DNA of 64,000 nucleotides from Amycolatopsis sp. GM8 (lineage in GTDB: Bacteria > Actinomycetota > Actinomycetes > Mycobacteriales > Pseudonocardiaceae): assembly GCF_021653975.1 (NCBI RefSeq), contig NZ_JAJKFK010000004.1, forward strand, positions 928,936 through 992,935. The letters run 5' to 3'. The translations under genes were made by a program, and so were the position numbers. This document shows, one piece after another, positions 43,486-51,989 of this stretch (positions within the stretch are counted from its first letter, which is position 1; each line of letters starts with the position of its first letter). The notes beneath the pieces are model-generated. The model made no database searches and was not told the DNA's origin. It saw only the letters and a list, made by a program, of their open reading frames with translations.

Positions 43486-44973
43486 CTACATGGCGACGAA
43501 AACGCTCTTGGTTTCGGTGTATTCGTCCAGCACGGCGATGCCGTGCTCCCGTCCGATGCCGGATTGCTTGAAGCCACCGAAGGGCTGCGGCCCGGCGCTC
43601 ATCACGCCGTAGCTGTTCAGCCACACGGTTCCGCAGTCGAGCCGCTCGGCCATGCGGTGCGCCCGCCCGAGATCGCGGGTCCAGACCGACGCGGCGAGAC
43701 CGTACATCGTGTCGTTGCCCAGGCGGATCGCCTCGTCCTCGCTCGCGAAGCTCATCAGCACCGCCATCGGCCCGAAGATCTCCTCCTGGGCGACGCGCGA
43801 GTCGTTGCCCACGTCGCCGAAGACGGTCGGCTGGACGAACAGGCCAGTCGTCGCCGGAAGCTCACCGCCGAGCAGGATCGATGCGGTGTCGCGGCGAGCC
43901 ACGTCGAAGTACTCGGTGACCCGCTCGTAGTGCTCACGGGAGGCCAGTGGCCCCAGCTTGGTGTCGGCGTGGAACGGGTCACCCAGCTGCTGTGTCGCGA
44001 CGGCCTTGGCCAGCAATGACATGAAGTCCTCGCGCACCTCGTCGGCAACGAAGATGCGCGTTCCGGCGACGCACCCCTGCCCGGAGCCGGTGCAGAACGC
44101 ACCGGCCGCCGACGACGCCGCCGACTCGAGGTCGGCGTCGGCGAACACGATGAACGGCGACTTGCCGCCCAGCTCGAGGGTGACCCGCGCAAGCTGGTCG
44201 GCCGACGCGGTGAGGATCCGCTTTCCGACCGCGGTGGAGCCGGTGAACGCGATCTTGTTCACCCCAGGGTGCCGGATGAGCGCATCGCCCGTCTCGCGCC
44301 CGCCAGTCAGGATGTTGACCACGCCGGGCGGCAGGTCGGCTTCCTGGACCAGCTCACCGAGCCGCAGCGCCGACAGCGAGGCCTGCTCGGCCGGCTTGAG
44401 GACGATGGTGTTGCCGGTGGCCAGCGCGGGACCGAGCTTCCACGACACCTGCAGCAGCGGCCCGTTCCATGCGGTGATGCCGACGACCACACCCACCGGC
44501 TGCCGGCGGGTGTAAGTGAGCATCCCCGGCCCGGCCGGTGCGGCATCGCCATAGATCTTGCCCGGCCAGCCGGCGTAGTGGTGCAGCACCTCCACCACGT
44601 GCCCGATCATGTACCGCGTCAGCCAGATCGGCCCGCCCATCTCCAGCGACTCCAGGACGGCGAGCTCCTCGGCGTGCCGCTCCACCAGCCCGGCCAGGCG
44701 GAGGATGGCCCGCCCACGCTCATAGGGCGACATCGCGGGCCAGGCACCTTCGGTGAAAGCCCGACGAGCCGCGTTCACCGCGTGACCGACATCCTCCGGG
44801 CTCCCCGCGCCGATGGACGCGAGTACGTCTTCGGTGGTCGGATCGACGGTCTCGATCGTGTTCCCGGTCGAGGCCGGGCGCCACTGCCCGCCGATCAAGA
44901 GCTCCTTCTCGCCGGACGCGAACGGCGTGGTCGGACGATCGGCGTCGAGCCTGAGTACGGTTGGGCTGCCCAC
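43486..44973 (-). CDS. Aldehyde dehydrogenase
   Basis: The 495-residue NAD(P)-dependent enzyme has the catalytic Asn in GITAWNGPLLQ, the cofactor loop IAFTGSTAVGKRI, the general-base Glu in VTLELGGKSPF and the nucleophile Cys in GSGQGCVAGTRIF. EEIFGPMAVLMSF and PFGGFKQSGIGREHG complete the family pattern. GTG 44973 was chosen because GGAGA lies seven bases upstream; ATG 44994 is in frame but has no ribosome site. It converts the aldehyde from the alcohol dehydrogenase to an acid, a substrate for the acyl-CoA ligase. Confidence 0.92.
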   Translation of the reverse strand: MGSPTVLRLDADRPTTPFASGEKELLIGGQWRPASTGNTIETVDPTTEDVLASIGAGSPEDVGHAVNAARRAFTEGAWPAMSPYERGRAILRLAGLVERHAEELAVLESLEMGGPIWLTRYMIGHVVEVLHHYAGWPGKIYGDAAPAGPGMLTYTRRQPVGVVVGITAWNGPLLQVSWKLGPALATGNTIVLKPAEQASLSALRLGELVQEADLPPGVVNILTGGRETGDALIRHPGVNKIAFTGSTAVGKRILTASADQLARVTLELGGKSPFIVFADADLESAASSAAGAFCTGSGQGCVAGTRIFVADEVREDFMSLLAKAVATQQLGDPFHADTKLGPLASREHYERVTEYFDVARRDTASILLGGELPATTGLFVQPTVFGDVGNDSRVAQEEIFGPMAVLMSFASEDEAIRLGNDTMYGLAASVWTRDLGRAHRMAERLDCGTVWLNSYGVMSAGPQPFGGFKQSGIGREHGIAVLDEYTETKSVFVAM

Positions 44974-45014
44974 GGTTGGTTCTCCTCGGATCATTGCGTT
45001 TCGGCCGGGTGTAG

Positions 45015-45935
45015 CTAGCAGATGGACGTGTGGCGCTGTTCGAGAGCCTGGTAGTCGTCCAGGTGGACGGCACGCATGAGTTCGTATCCGTCGTGATAGG
45101 CGCCGGGATTCGCCGCGAGGTAGCCGGCGTCGGTGCCCTCGCGCAGGATCGCCGCGTAGAGCGCCGCCATCGCGTTGGCTGCCGCGCCGAGCGCGGCGGA
45201 GGCGAACAGCACGAGCTGGTACCCCAGTTCGGCCACGTCGCGGGCGGTGTAACCGGGCGGGGGCGGCGCGCCGCCGGTCATCAGCGGGCCGTCGATATCG
45301 CGCGCGAGCCGCGCCAGCAGTGTCATCTGCTGGTCCGGGTTCAGCTCGGCGAAAGGCTGCCCGTCCATCAGCAGGCTCATCGGCATGGCGACGTCGGCCC
45401 CGGCCCGAAGGTAGAGATTGGACCGTTCGATCACCTCGTCGATCGAGACGACGTCCGCGTCGGTGCGGGCGACGATGAGGAAGTCGCGGTTCCGCCGGGC
45501 CTCGCAAGCCGCGGACACCCGGTCGACCGCCTCACCGCGGCTGAGCACACGCCTGCCGCCCAGCAGTGGACAGCGTTTCGGCATCGCCTGGTCCTCGATG
45601 TGCACGCCGGCCACACCGGCGCGCTCCATCTCGCTGATGGTTCGCCTGACGTTCAGCACGCCGCCGAAGCCGGTGTCGACATCAGCGATGATGGGGACCT
45701 CGACGGTCGACGTCACTCGCGCCGCGTGCGAGGCGAGCTCGGTCAGGGTGGTGAGCCCAAGGTCGGGCCCGCCGATCTGGGTAACCTCCACGCCGAAGCC
45801 GGAAAGGTGCAGGATGCCGAACCCGGCACGCTCGGCAAGCCGGGCGGACAGCGCGTCGAAGCAGCCGCCCACAAGGGACGGGCCTTCGCGGAGCGCGGCG
45901 CGCAGCCGCGCGGGTGGTGCCGAGCTGGGAGTCAC
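45015..45935 (-). CDS. Isocitrate lyase/PEP mutase family C-C lyase
   Basis: The 306-residue protein matches 2-methylisocitrate lyase/dimethylmalate lyase relatives: GCFDALSARLAERAGF, HLSGFGVEVTQIG, the metal motif IADVDTGFGG, and GVHIEDQAMPKRCPLLGGRR with the KRC active Cys (but Pro instead of the usual Gly-His after it). It would split a substituted malate into pyruvate or glyoxylate plus an acid. GTG 45935 overlaps the stop of the aconitase-like small subunit (GTGA) with GAGGAGG upstream. Confidence 0.88.
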   Translation of the reverse strand: MTPSSAPPARLRAALREGPSLVGGCFDALSARLAERAGFGILHLSGFGVEVTQIGGPDLGLTTLTELASHAARVTSTVEVPIIADVDTGFGGVLNVRRTISEMERAGVAGVHIEDQAMPKRCPLLGGRRVLSRGEAVDRVSAACEARRNRDFLIVARTDADVVSIDEVIERSNLYLRAGADVAMPMSLLMDGQPFAELNPDQQMTLLARLARDIDGPLMTGGAPPPPGYTARDVAELGYQLVLFASAALGAAANAMAALYAAILREGTDAGYLAANPGAYHDGYELMRAVHLDDYQALEQRHTSIC

Positions 45936-46459
45936 AGCGCCTCCTCGGATTTCTGGGCCACCCTTGACCGGGCCCATGCGTCGCACCCGCCGGCGGCGAG
46001 GATGTCGCGGATGATCGGGTCGACCGGTGGTTGCGACATCCTCGCGCCCGTCGTGGCGTTGACGGCCAGGCCGGACGCGAGATCCAAGCTGAGGACGTCA
46101 CCTGTCGCCACGAAGTCAGGAAGATCCGGAAAGGCCCAGACGAACAGTCCCGCGTCGATCGCCGCGCGGAGGAACAGCGGACTCACCCGGCGCCCGAGCA
46201 CCGCGCCGATACCGGCCGTCTTGGCACCCATGATCGCGGCCATGTGGTAGTGGGCATGCCCGGTGCCGACCGGCCCGTCCGCGATGATCAGGTGTCCCGG
46301 CTGCACCCGCGAGGTGAACCCGGGGTCGATGTCGGCGAGTGTGTGCCGTGCGCACTCCGCCCAGTCGCGGCGCATGGCCGCGCGGTCCGCCGAGGTGGGC
46401 ACGAGATCGGTTGCGGTGAGGCCGTGCGTCGCCTTCCAGACCGGCCCTTCGAGTTTCAT
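45932..46459 (-). CDS. Aconitase-like small subunit (LeuD-type swivel domain), divergent
   Basis: The 175-residue protein has the swivel-domain layout of LeuD: LVPTSADRAAM near the N-terminus, then HLIIADGPVGTGHAHYHMAA and IGAVLGRRVSPLFLRAAIDA, ending LDLASGLAVNATTGARM. The usual GSSREHA motif, whose Ser and Arg bind substrate carboxylates, is replaced by GTGHAHYH, so the substrate probably differs from isopropylmalate. It overlaps the large subunit by one base (TGATG) and the lyase gene by four. Confidence 0.82.
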   Translation of the reverse strand: MKLEGPVWKATHGLTATDLVPTSADRAAMRRDWAECARHTLADIDPGFTSRVQPGHLIIADGPVGTGHAHYHMAAIMGAKTAGIGAVLGRRVSPLFLRAAIDAGLFVWAFPDLPDFVATGDVLSLDLASGLAVNATTGARMSQPPVDPIIRDILAAGGCDAWARSRVAQKSEEAL

Positions 46460-47754
46460 CAGCGATGTCCCCCGTCACCGCGCAGGTATCGACGCGGGTC
46501 AGCGATCTGCCCGTCGATCGACGACGCCGCGACGACCGCGGCGTTGGCCAGCATCACCTCGGCGTCGGAGCTGCCCATCCGGCCCCGGTTGGCCTCAACG
46601 GAGGTGGAGATGCACCGCTCGCCGTCGGAAAGCTTGAGCGGAGACAGGTTCCCGTGGTAGCAGCCGCCGCATCCTGGCTGGGTGATCGTCGCGCCGGCGG
46701 ATAGTAGCGTGGCCAGGATTCCGCTCTCCGCCGCCGATCGCGCGGTCGACGCGGAGATCGGCGTGACGAACAGCCGGACGCTGGGATGGACCGACCGGCC
46801 TTCCAGCAGCTGAGCGGCAATCGCAAGGTCGGAGAGCCGGCCGCTGGAGCAGGAGCCGATGTTGGCCACCTGAATGGGCAGGCCCAGCACATCGTCGACA
46901 CTGCGCAGCAGGTCGACGTCGTGCGGGCCGGCGACCAGTGGCGTCACCTCGCCGAGGTCAAGGTCGAACGTCCACTCGTACGGCGCGTTCGGGCCGGCGC
47001 TGGCGGGTTCGAACGGCCGGCGCGCGCGCCCGGCGAGATAGTCGAGCAGGACATCGTCCGCAGGAAAGATCTCGGACAGGGCACCCAGCTGCACCGCGCC
47101 GTTGGCGATCGCCATCCGGATGTCGACGGACAGGCTCGCCAGGCCAGGGCCGCCGTACTCGATCACATGCCCATCGACCCGCTCGCCCACCTCCTGGACG
47201 AGCCGAAACGCCACGTCCTTTCCGCTGACACCCGGGGAAAGGGCGCCGTGCAGGCGCACCTGAGCCGACTCGGGTACCTGGATCCACACATCACCGGTGA
47301 GCAGGACCGCCTCGGTGCCGTAGAGCGTCGGCATGGCGAAGCAGTTCGCCGCACCCATCGTGGCGCTCTGCGTGTCCAGGCCGAGGCACACCGTTCCGGG
47401 CAGCGCCCACCCGTGTTCGACCGGAATCTGGTGGGACAGGCCGTTGCGGCCGAGGTCGTAGATGTTCTCGGCGGGGATCTGCTGAGCGCGCGCGAACCGC
47501 TTGATCTTCGGGTGCTCGGTGGCGGCGGCCACGCTCATCCACTCGGGCTGGAAGATGTGGTCGAAGCAGAAGATCAGCCGGGTCGGATCCCAGACCTTCA
47601 GCCCCTCGGACTCGAAGGTGTCGAGGAAGGTGGTGCCGTCCGAGCTGGTCATCAGATCGATGCGGGAAAGCAGGATGTCGCCGGGCTCGGCCGTGGCGAC
47701 ACCCGATGCCCTCGCGAGGATCTGCTGCGCCATGCTCATGCTTGAGTGGTTCAC
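46459..47754 (-). CDS. Aconitase-like large subunit (LeuC-type), divergent
   Basis: The 431-residue protein keeps the three 4Fe-4S cysteines of the aconitase family: one in NIGSCSSGRLSDL and two in QPGCGGCYHG. LIFCFDHIFQPEWM, GLDTQSATMGAANCFAMPTL and YGGPGLASLSVDIRMAIANG follow the family order, but the catalytic D-S-H-T motif reads DTQSAT. It should hydrate or dehydrate a branched dicarboxylate ahead of the lyase, as in dimethylmaleate or methylcitrate breakdown. GTG 47754 overlaps the transporter stop (GTGA); ATG 47739 is an alternative. Confidence 0.85.
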   Translation of the reverse strand: MNHSSMSMAQQILARASGVATAEPGDILLSRIDLMTSSDGTTFLDTFESEGLKVWDPTRLIFCFDHIFQPEWMSVAAATEHPKIKRFARAQQIPAENIYDLGRNGLSHQIPVEHGWALPGTVCLGLDTQSATMGAANCFAMPTLYGTEAVLLTGDVWIQVPESAQVRLHGALSPGVSGKDVAFRLVQEVGERVDGHVIEYGGPGLASLSVDIRMAIANGAVQLGALSEIFPADDVLLDYLAGRARRPFEPASAGPNAPYEWTFDLDLGEVTPLVAGPHDVDLLRSVDDVLGLPIQVANIGSCSSGRLSDLAIAAQLLEGRSVHPSVRLFVTPISASTARSAAESGILATLLSAGATITQPGCGGCYHGNLSPLKLSDGERCISTSVEANRGRMGSSDAEVMLANAAVVAASSIDGQIADPRRYLRGDGGHR

Positions 47755-50432
47755 GACGCTGCCACCAGCTCGTCACCCAGGTAGGCGGCCCGCACGACGT
47801 CCGATTGGGTCATCTCCGCGGCGCTGCCGCTGAACACGAGCTTGCCGAAGTCGAGGACGTAGACGTGGTCAGCCATCTTCACGACCAGGTCCATGTCGTG
47901 CTCGACCAGCAGAACGCCGACCCCCCGCTCGGCCACGACCCGCCGCACGACTTGCGCGAAACGTGCGGTCTCGATGCGATCCAAGCCCGAGGACGGCTCA
48001 TCCAGCAACAGGATGCGAAACGGCCCGGCCAGGCAGCGGGCGAACTCGACCAGACGGCGCTGGCCGGTCGACAGATCGGCGACCCGCCGCGTGGCCAGAT
48101 GCCGGATACCGCACACCTCCAGTGCCGCCGTCGCGCTACCCGCGACCTGCGCCCGGCGCCGCCGGCCAGCGATCAGATGATGCAACGGGTTGCGGTCGGC
48201 ATAGGACGCTTCGCGTCCGAGCGCGACGTTGTCCAGCACCGTCATCGAGTCGAACAGCTCCAGGCGCTGGTGCGTGCGCCCCAGACCGAGCCGGGCCCGC
48301 GCGGCCGGACCCAGCCGCGCCAGGTCGCGTCCGTCGAGTCGCACCGCCCCTTGCGACGGTGCGGTGAACCCGGAGATGACGTCGAACGTTGTCGTCTTGC
48401 CTGCGCCATTCGGGCCGATCAGGGCCGTGATCGTGCCGGTTTGCGCGGTGAGCTCGAGCCCGTCCACGGCGACGATGCCGCCGAACGAGACCCCGAGACC
48501 GACGACCTCCAGCCTCGCCGCCGCCACGTTCGGCCGTGTCGCCTCGGCGGCCGGCACGATCGACGCCTCGCGATGTGGCCGGCGCAACCGTAGCCGGTCG
48601 AGCCACCCCCGCAGCGCTGGTGGCACACCGCGGCGTTCGGCCGGCAGGAGCGAGTACAGCACGGCCGCCACGCCGAACACGAGCTGCAGGTAGATCATGG
48701 TTTCCGGGGAGCCCGAGAGGTAGGAGGGCAGTACGGTGACGCCCGCCGCGGCAAGGATCGCATACCAGGGTGTCTCACCGATCGAGATGATCACCACGAC
48801 AAAGAAGACCAGGGACTGCAACGGCTGGAAGTTGTCCGCCGTGACGAGGCCCTGCGCGGACCCGGCCAGCGCTCCCGCGAAAGCGGCCAGAAACGATGAC
48901 AGGCAGAACACCAGCACCCTGGTCACGTTGACGGAGCCGCCGCTGCTGGCCAGGCCGCGTGGACTGTCGGCAATCGCGCGCAGCAGGCGGCCGAGGCGGC
49001 CCTGAGTCAGCACCACCACGGCAATCGTCAGCACGACCGCGATCGCCAGCAGGAGGTAGTAGAAGCCTCCGTCGTCCAGCAGACCGATGCCGGGGAGGGT
49101 CGGTCGCGGGACGGTCAGCCCCAGGCCGAGAGTGCCGAACATGTACGGCTCGGCGTAGAAGACGTAGCTCACGGCGATGCCGAAGCCCAGCGTGGCAAGC
49201 GCGAGAAACAGCCCGGACTGGCGGATCGCCGGCAAGGCCAGCACGGCGCCGATCGGCACTGCGATGGCACTCGCGGCAAGCAGCCCGAACCCCCATGGCC
49301 AGCCCTTGTCCACCGTCAGGTGGGAGAAGGCGCAGGCACCGATCGCCATGAAGGTCACGCTTGCCAGTGACACCTGCCCGGAAGTGCGGACCAGCAGGCC
49401 CAGCGACAGGAACAGGATCACCATCGGCAGGAATGTCATCCAGTCGCCGAGGTGGTAGTCGGCGAACTGAGGTACCAGTACCAGCACGGCCAGCAGGGCG
49501 CACGCGCCGCCGAGCTGAACCACCGCCGGTGCCCGCCAGGCCGAGGTGAGGACTGCTCCTGCGCTGTGCCCGTTCGCGACGCGGGCCCGGCGGCGGAACA
49601 CCAGCACCGCGAAGAGCACCAGGAACGGCAGCGCGGCGGGCAGCCTGGCCACTATGCCGCCGGTCGCGTAGCCCGCGGTCAGCGACGCGAGCACACCGAT
49701 CACCAGACCGCCGGCATAGGTGGCGGGCAGGCTGCGGAACCGGCCGACCGCCGCGGCGCCGAACGCCTGGATGACCAGAAGGGTCAGGGTGATGCCGTCC
49801 AGGCTGACCAACGGTGCCAGCAGCAACCCCGAAACCGACGCGAGCATGCTGCCGAGAACCCAGGACCTGCGCCGGACCACGACGCTGTTCGTGCCGGCCA
49901 GTTCGACCAGGTCGCCGTCATCCACGACAGCACGCATCGCAACGCCGCCGCAGGCACGCCGGAAGTAGATGGACAAGCCCGTCGTCGCCACCAGCCCGAA
50001 GGCGATGATCGCCAACGTCGCCCAGGAAGTCTGGGCCCCGGCGATGGTCACCGACCCGCTCGGCAGGTACTGCGGCACCTCCCGGTTGCGGCCGAAGCCA
50101 TAGATGAGCACGACGGCGGCCTGCACGGTGAGCAACAGGCCGACCGTCGCGACCACCTGTGTGGCCAGGCCCGCCCGGGCAAGCGGCCGAGCGAGCAACT
50201 CCAGGCCGACACCGAGCAGCGGTGCCGCGACCAGCACACATGCCGCGGCGGCCAGCGGCCACGGAACACCATTCTGGACGTGCAGGAAGTAGAACAGGAA
50301 CGCCGAGATGGTGGCGAGCGCGCCGTGGGCGAAGTTGAAGATCCCGGCACTCTTGTACGTGAGCACCAGCCCCACACCGGCCAATCCGTACACCGAGCCC
50401 GTGGCCAGCCCGGCGATAATGAACAACAGCAT
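47751..50432 (-). CDS. Fused branched-chain-type ABC transporter: LivH-LivM-LivG in one chain
   Basis: This 893-residue protein joins three usually separate subunits. Residues ~1-290 are a LivH permease (VYGLAGVGLVLTYKSAGIFN, FAHGAL); ~310-600 a LivM permease (GQVSLASVTFMAIGACAFSH, GLFLALATLGFGIAVSYVFY); ~640-893 a LivG ATPase with Walker A GPNGAGKTTTF, signature LSTGQRR and Walker B ILLLDEPSSGLD. LivH-LivM or LivM-LivG fusions are known, but the triple fusion is uncommon. It works with the binding protein upstream and the LivF-like ATPase at 31715-32527. AGGGAG precedes ATG 50432. Confidence 0.9.
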   Translation of the reverse strand: MLLFIIAGLATGSVYGLAGVGLVLTYKSAGIFNFAHGALATISAFLFYFLHVQNGVPWPLAAAACVLVAAPLLGVGLELLARPLARAGLATQVVATVGLLLTVQAAVVLIYGFGRNREVPQYLPSGSVTIAGAQTSWATLAIIAFGLVATTGLSIYFRRACGGVAMRAVVDDGDLVELAGTNSVVVRRRSWVLGSMLASVSGLLLAPLVSLDGITLTLLVIQAFGAAAVGRFRSLPATYAGGLVIGVLASLTAGYATGGIVARLPAALPFLVLFAVLVFRRRARVANGHSAGAVLTSAWRAPAVVQLGGACALLAVLVLVPQFADYHLGDWMTFLPMVILFLSLGLLVRTSGQVSLASVTFMAIGACAFSHLTVDKGWPWGFGLLAASAIAVPIGAVLALPAIRQSGLFLALATLGFGIAVSYVFYAEPYMFGTLGLGLTVPRPTLPGIGLLDDGGFYYLLLAIAVVLTIAVVVLTQGRLGRLLRAIADSPRGLASSGGSVNVTRVLVFCLSSFLAAFAGALAGSAQGLVTADNFQPLQSLVFFVVVIISIGETPWYAILAAAGVTVLPSYLSGSPETMIYLQLVFGVAAVLYSLLPAERRGVPPALRGWLDRLRLRRPHREASIVPAAEATRPNVAAARLEVVGLGVSFGGIVAVDGLELTAQTGTITALIGPNGAGKTTTFDVISGFTAPSQGAVRLDGRDLARLGPAARARLGLGRTHQRLELFDSMTVLDNVALGREASYADRNPLHHLIAGRRRRAQVAGSATAALEVCGIRHLATRRVADLSTGQRRLVEFARCLAGPFRILLLDEPSSGLDRIETARFAQVVRRVVAERGVGVLLVEHDMDLVVKMADHVYVLDFGKLVFSGSAAEMTQSDVVRAAYLGDELVAAS

Positions 50433-50456
50433 CGGAATCTCCCTGTTGCAGCCGGC

Positions 50457-51674
50457 TCAGGACCCGGACGTCCGCTTCGCTTCCTCGATCACGTCCTTTG
50501 GCGCGCATCCCGTACTCGGTTCCGGGACCGTGAACGCGTTGTTCTGGATCGACCCGATGAAGTAGCAGAGAATCGACGTGCCCGCGTCCTTGGTGTAGGT
50601 GAGCGGCGGTGCCAGCCCGTCGAGCGTTTCGTCCTTCATCGCGTACAGGGCGTTCTTGAGCGCATCCGCGGTCACCGTGCCATCGACCGCTTCGGCTGCC
50701 TTACGGAACAGCTGCGCACCGGTGTAGCTGAAGATCGCGCCGCCGCCGGGTGTCACGCTCTGCTTGTTGTCCTCGAGGAGCTTGAGCATGGTGCGCATCC
50801 CGGCAACCGAGTCGTAGTAGTAGGGCGGGTTGAAGTGAATCGTCCGCACGCCCTGGGCAGCGGGCTCGTTGAGCCATTCGCGCGTGACGGTGCCTCCCGG
50901 CTGCACCAGCTGCGCCCGCAGACCCTGGGTGTAGCAGGCCTTCGCGATGCGCAGGGCGATCTGGGCCGCGGTGTTGATCATGACGACCTCGACCTTGGAG
51001 TCGATCAGAGCTTGGCACTGCGACGTATAGTCCGGCGCCGACGCCGACACACTCTGCGCCAGCTTGAGCTGTACTCCGACCTGCTTACCGAAGCTGCGGT
51101 ACAGGTCAAGCGACTGCTCGCAGATGGGGGCCTCGGCGCAGTAGAGAACGCCCATGGTCTTCCCGAACGACTTGGTCACCTGCATCGTCCCGTAGGCCGA
51201 CGGGAGTGGGGTCGTCCCCGATGGGAAGAAGGCGGGATTGCGCTCCGCGGGCGGGTCATACGAGCCGCCGCCAATGACCGGGATTCCGGCGGCCTGCGGA
51301 ATCGATGCCCACGCGCTGTCGACGTAGCTGTTCTGGCCGACGATGGCGACGACCTTCTCCCGCTGGATGAGTTCCTTGACCTGCGTGACAGCCGTGCTTG
51401 CGTTGCCCTGGTCGTCCTTGATGATCAGTTCGACCTTGCGGCCCTTGATGCCGCCATGCGCATTGACGTCCTGCTCCCATGCGCGCAGCAGCTCAACGGT
51501 GCCCACGTAGGCCGTGCTCTGTGGGGACGTGTACGACCCGATATTGCCGATCTTGATCACGTCGTTCGACCCGTCACCGCTGGCTTTCGACCCACATGCC
51601 GCTATCGCGGCCGTGACGAGTACGCCAACGCCAACGAGTACGTACGAACGCCATTGTCCGTTCCGTGAGACCAT
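50457..51674 (-). CDS. Branched-chain-type ABC substrate-binding lipoprotein
   Basis: The 405-residue protein has a lipoprotein signal (VLVGVGVLVTAAIAACGSK, Cys at ~27) followed by a Peripla_BP_6 fold: IKIGNIGSYTSPQSTAYVGT, INTAAQIALRIAKACYTQGL, GGAIFSYTGAQLFRKAAEAV. It has paired cysteines (YCAEAPICEQ; TSILCYF with STGCAPK) that may form disulfides outside the cell. It is the first gene of the catabolic operon, divergent from the IclR regulator, and gives the pathway its own uptake system. The ligand is likely an aromatic or branched acid rather than leucine. Confidence 0.9.
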   Translation of the reverse strand: MVSRNGQWRSYVLVGVGVLVTAAIAACGSKASGDGSNDVIKIGNIGSYTSPQSTAYVGTVELLRAWEQDVNAHGGIKGRKVELIIKDDQGNASTAVTQVKELIQREKVVAIVGQNSYVDSAWASIPQAAGIPVIGGGSYDPPAERNPAFFPSGTTPLPSAYGTMQVTKSFGKTMGVLYCAEAPICEQSLDLYRSFGKQVGVQLKLAQSVSASAPDYTSQCQALIDSKVEVVMINTAAQIALRIAKACYTQGLRAQLVQPGGTVTREWLNEPAAQGVRTIHFNPPYYYDSVAGMRTMLKLLEDNKQSVTPGGGAIFSYTGAQLFRKAAEAVDGTVTADALKNALYAMKDETLDGLAPPLTYTKDAGTSILCYFIGSIQNNAFTVPEPSTGCAPKDVIEEAKRTSGS

Positions 51675-51773
51675 TGGTCTACTCCCACTCGGCTGTCTGA
51701 CCGCTGCTGGCAGCGGTACGTGGTCCCCCGCGCTCCAGCAGTCAATGTCCGGGGAGCCGGTTCAGCCAGCACG

Positions 51774-51790
51774 GTTCGCGAATCGCGAAC
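51774..51790. promoter_or_regulatory. Candidate IclR operator in the divergent gap
   Basis: GTTCGCGAATCGCGAAC is a perfect 8+8 palindrome around one base, 100 bases upstream of the binding-protein gene and 200 bases upstream of the IclR gene. A minus-strand TTGACA (51821-51816) lies just upstream of it, so a bound regulator would sit over or next to the operon promoter; no good -10 box was found. The rest of the 315-base gap shows nothing else. Confidence 0.5.
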
Positions 51791-51989
51791 GCCTCCACCC
51801 CGACGTGAAACATCTTGTCAATGTCTAGGCAATGCGCCCGACCCTGCGTATGCTCATAAACCCACGGCGGAATAGGTGGTCAGCCTGTTGTCCAACCCAA
51901 CGCTCAATGCCGAGCGTCCTCCTTGGCACGTATACGGTCCGGTCTGCCGGTCGGTCCGGGGTCTCGCACGATCGCCTCGCGGGTCATAG

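Noticed and set aside
45932..47754. leuCD of leucine biosynthesis
   Set aside because: The key GSSREHA and D-S-H-T motifs are replaced and the neighbours are catabolic.
49452..51668. 738-residue plus-strand frame opposite the fused transporter
   Set aside because: Low-complexity Arg/Gly/Gln composition, no domain; the minus strand encodes clear ABC transporter domains.
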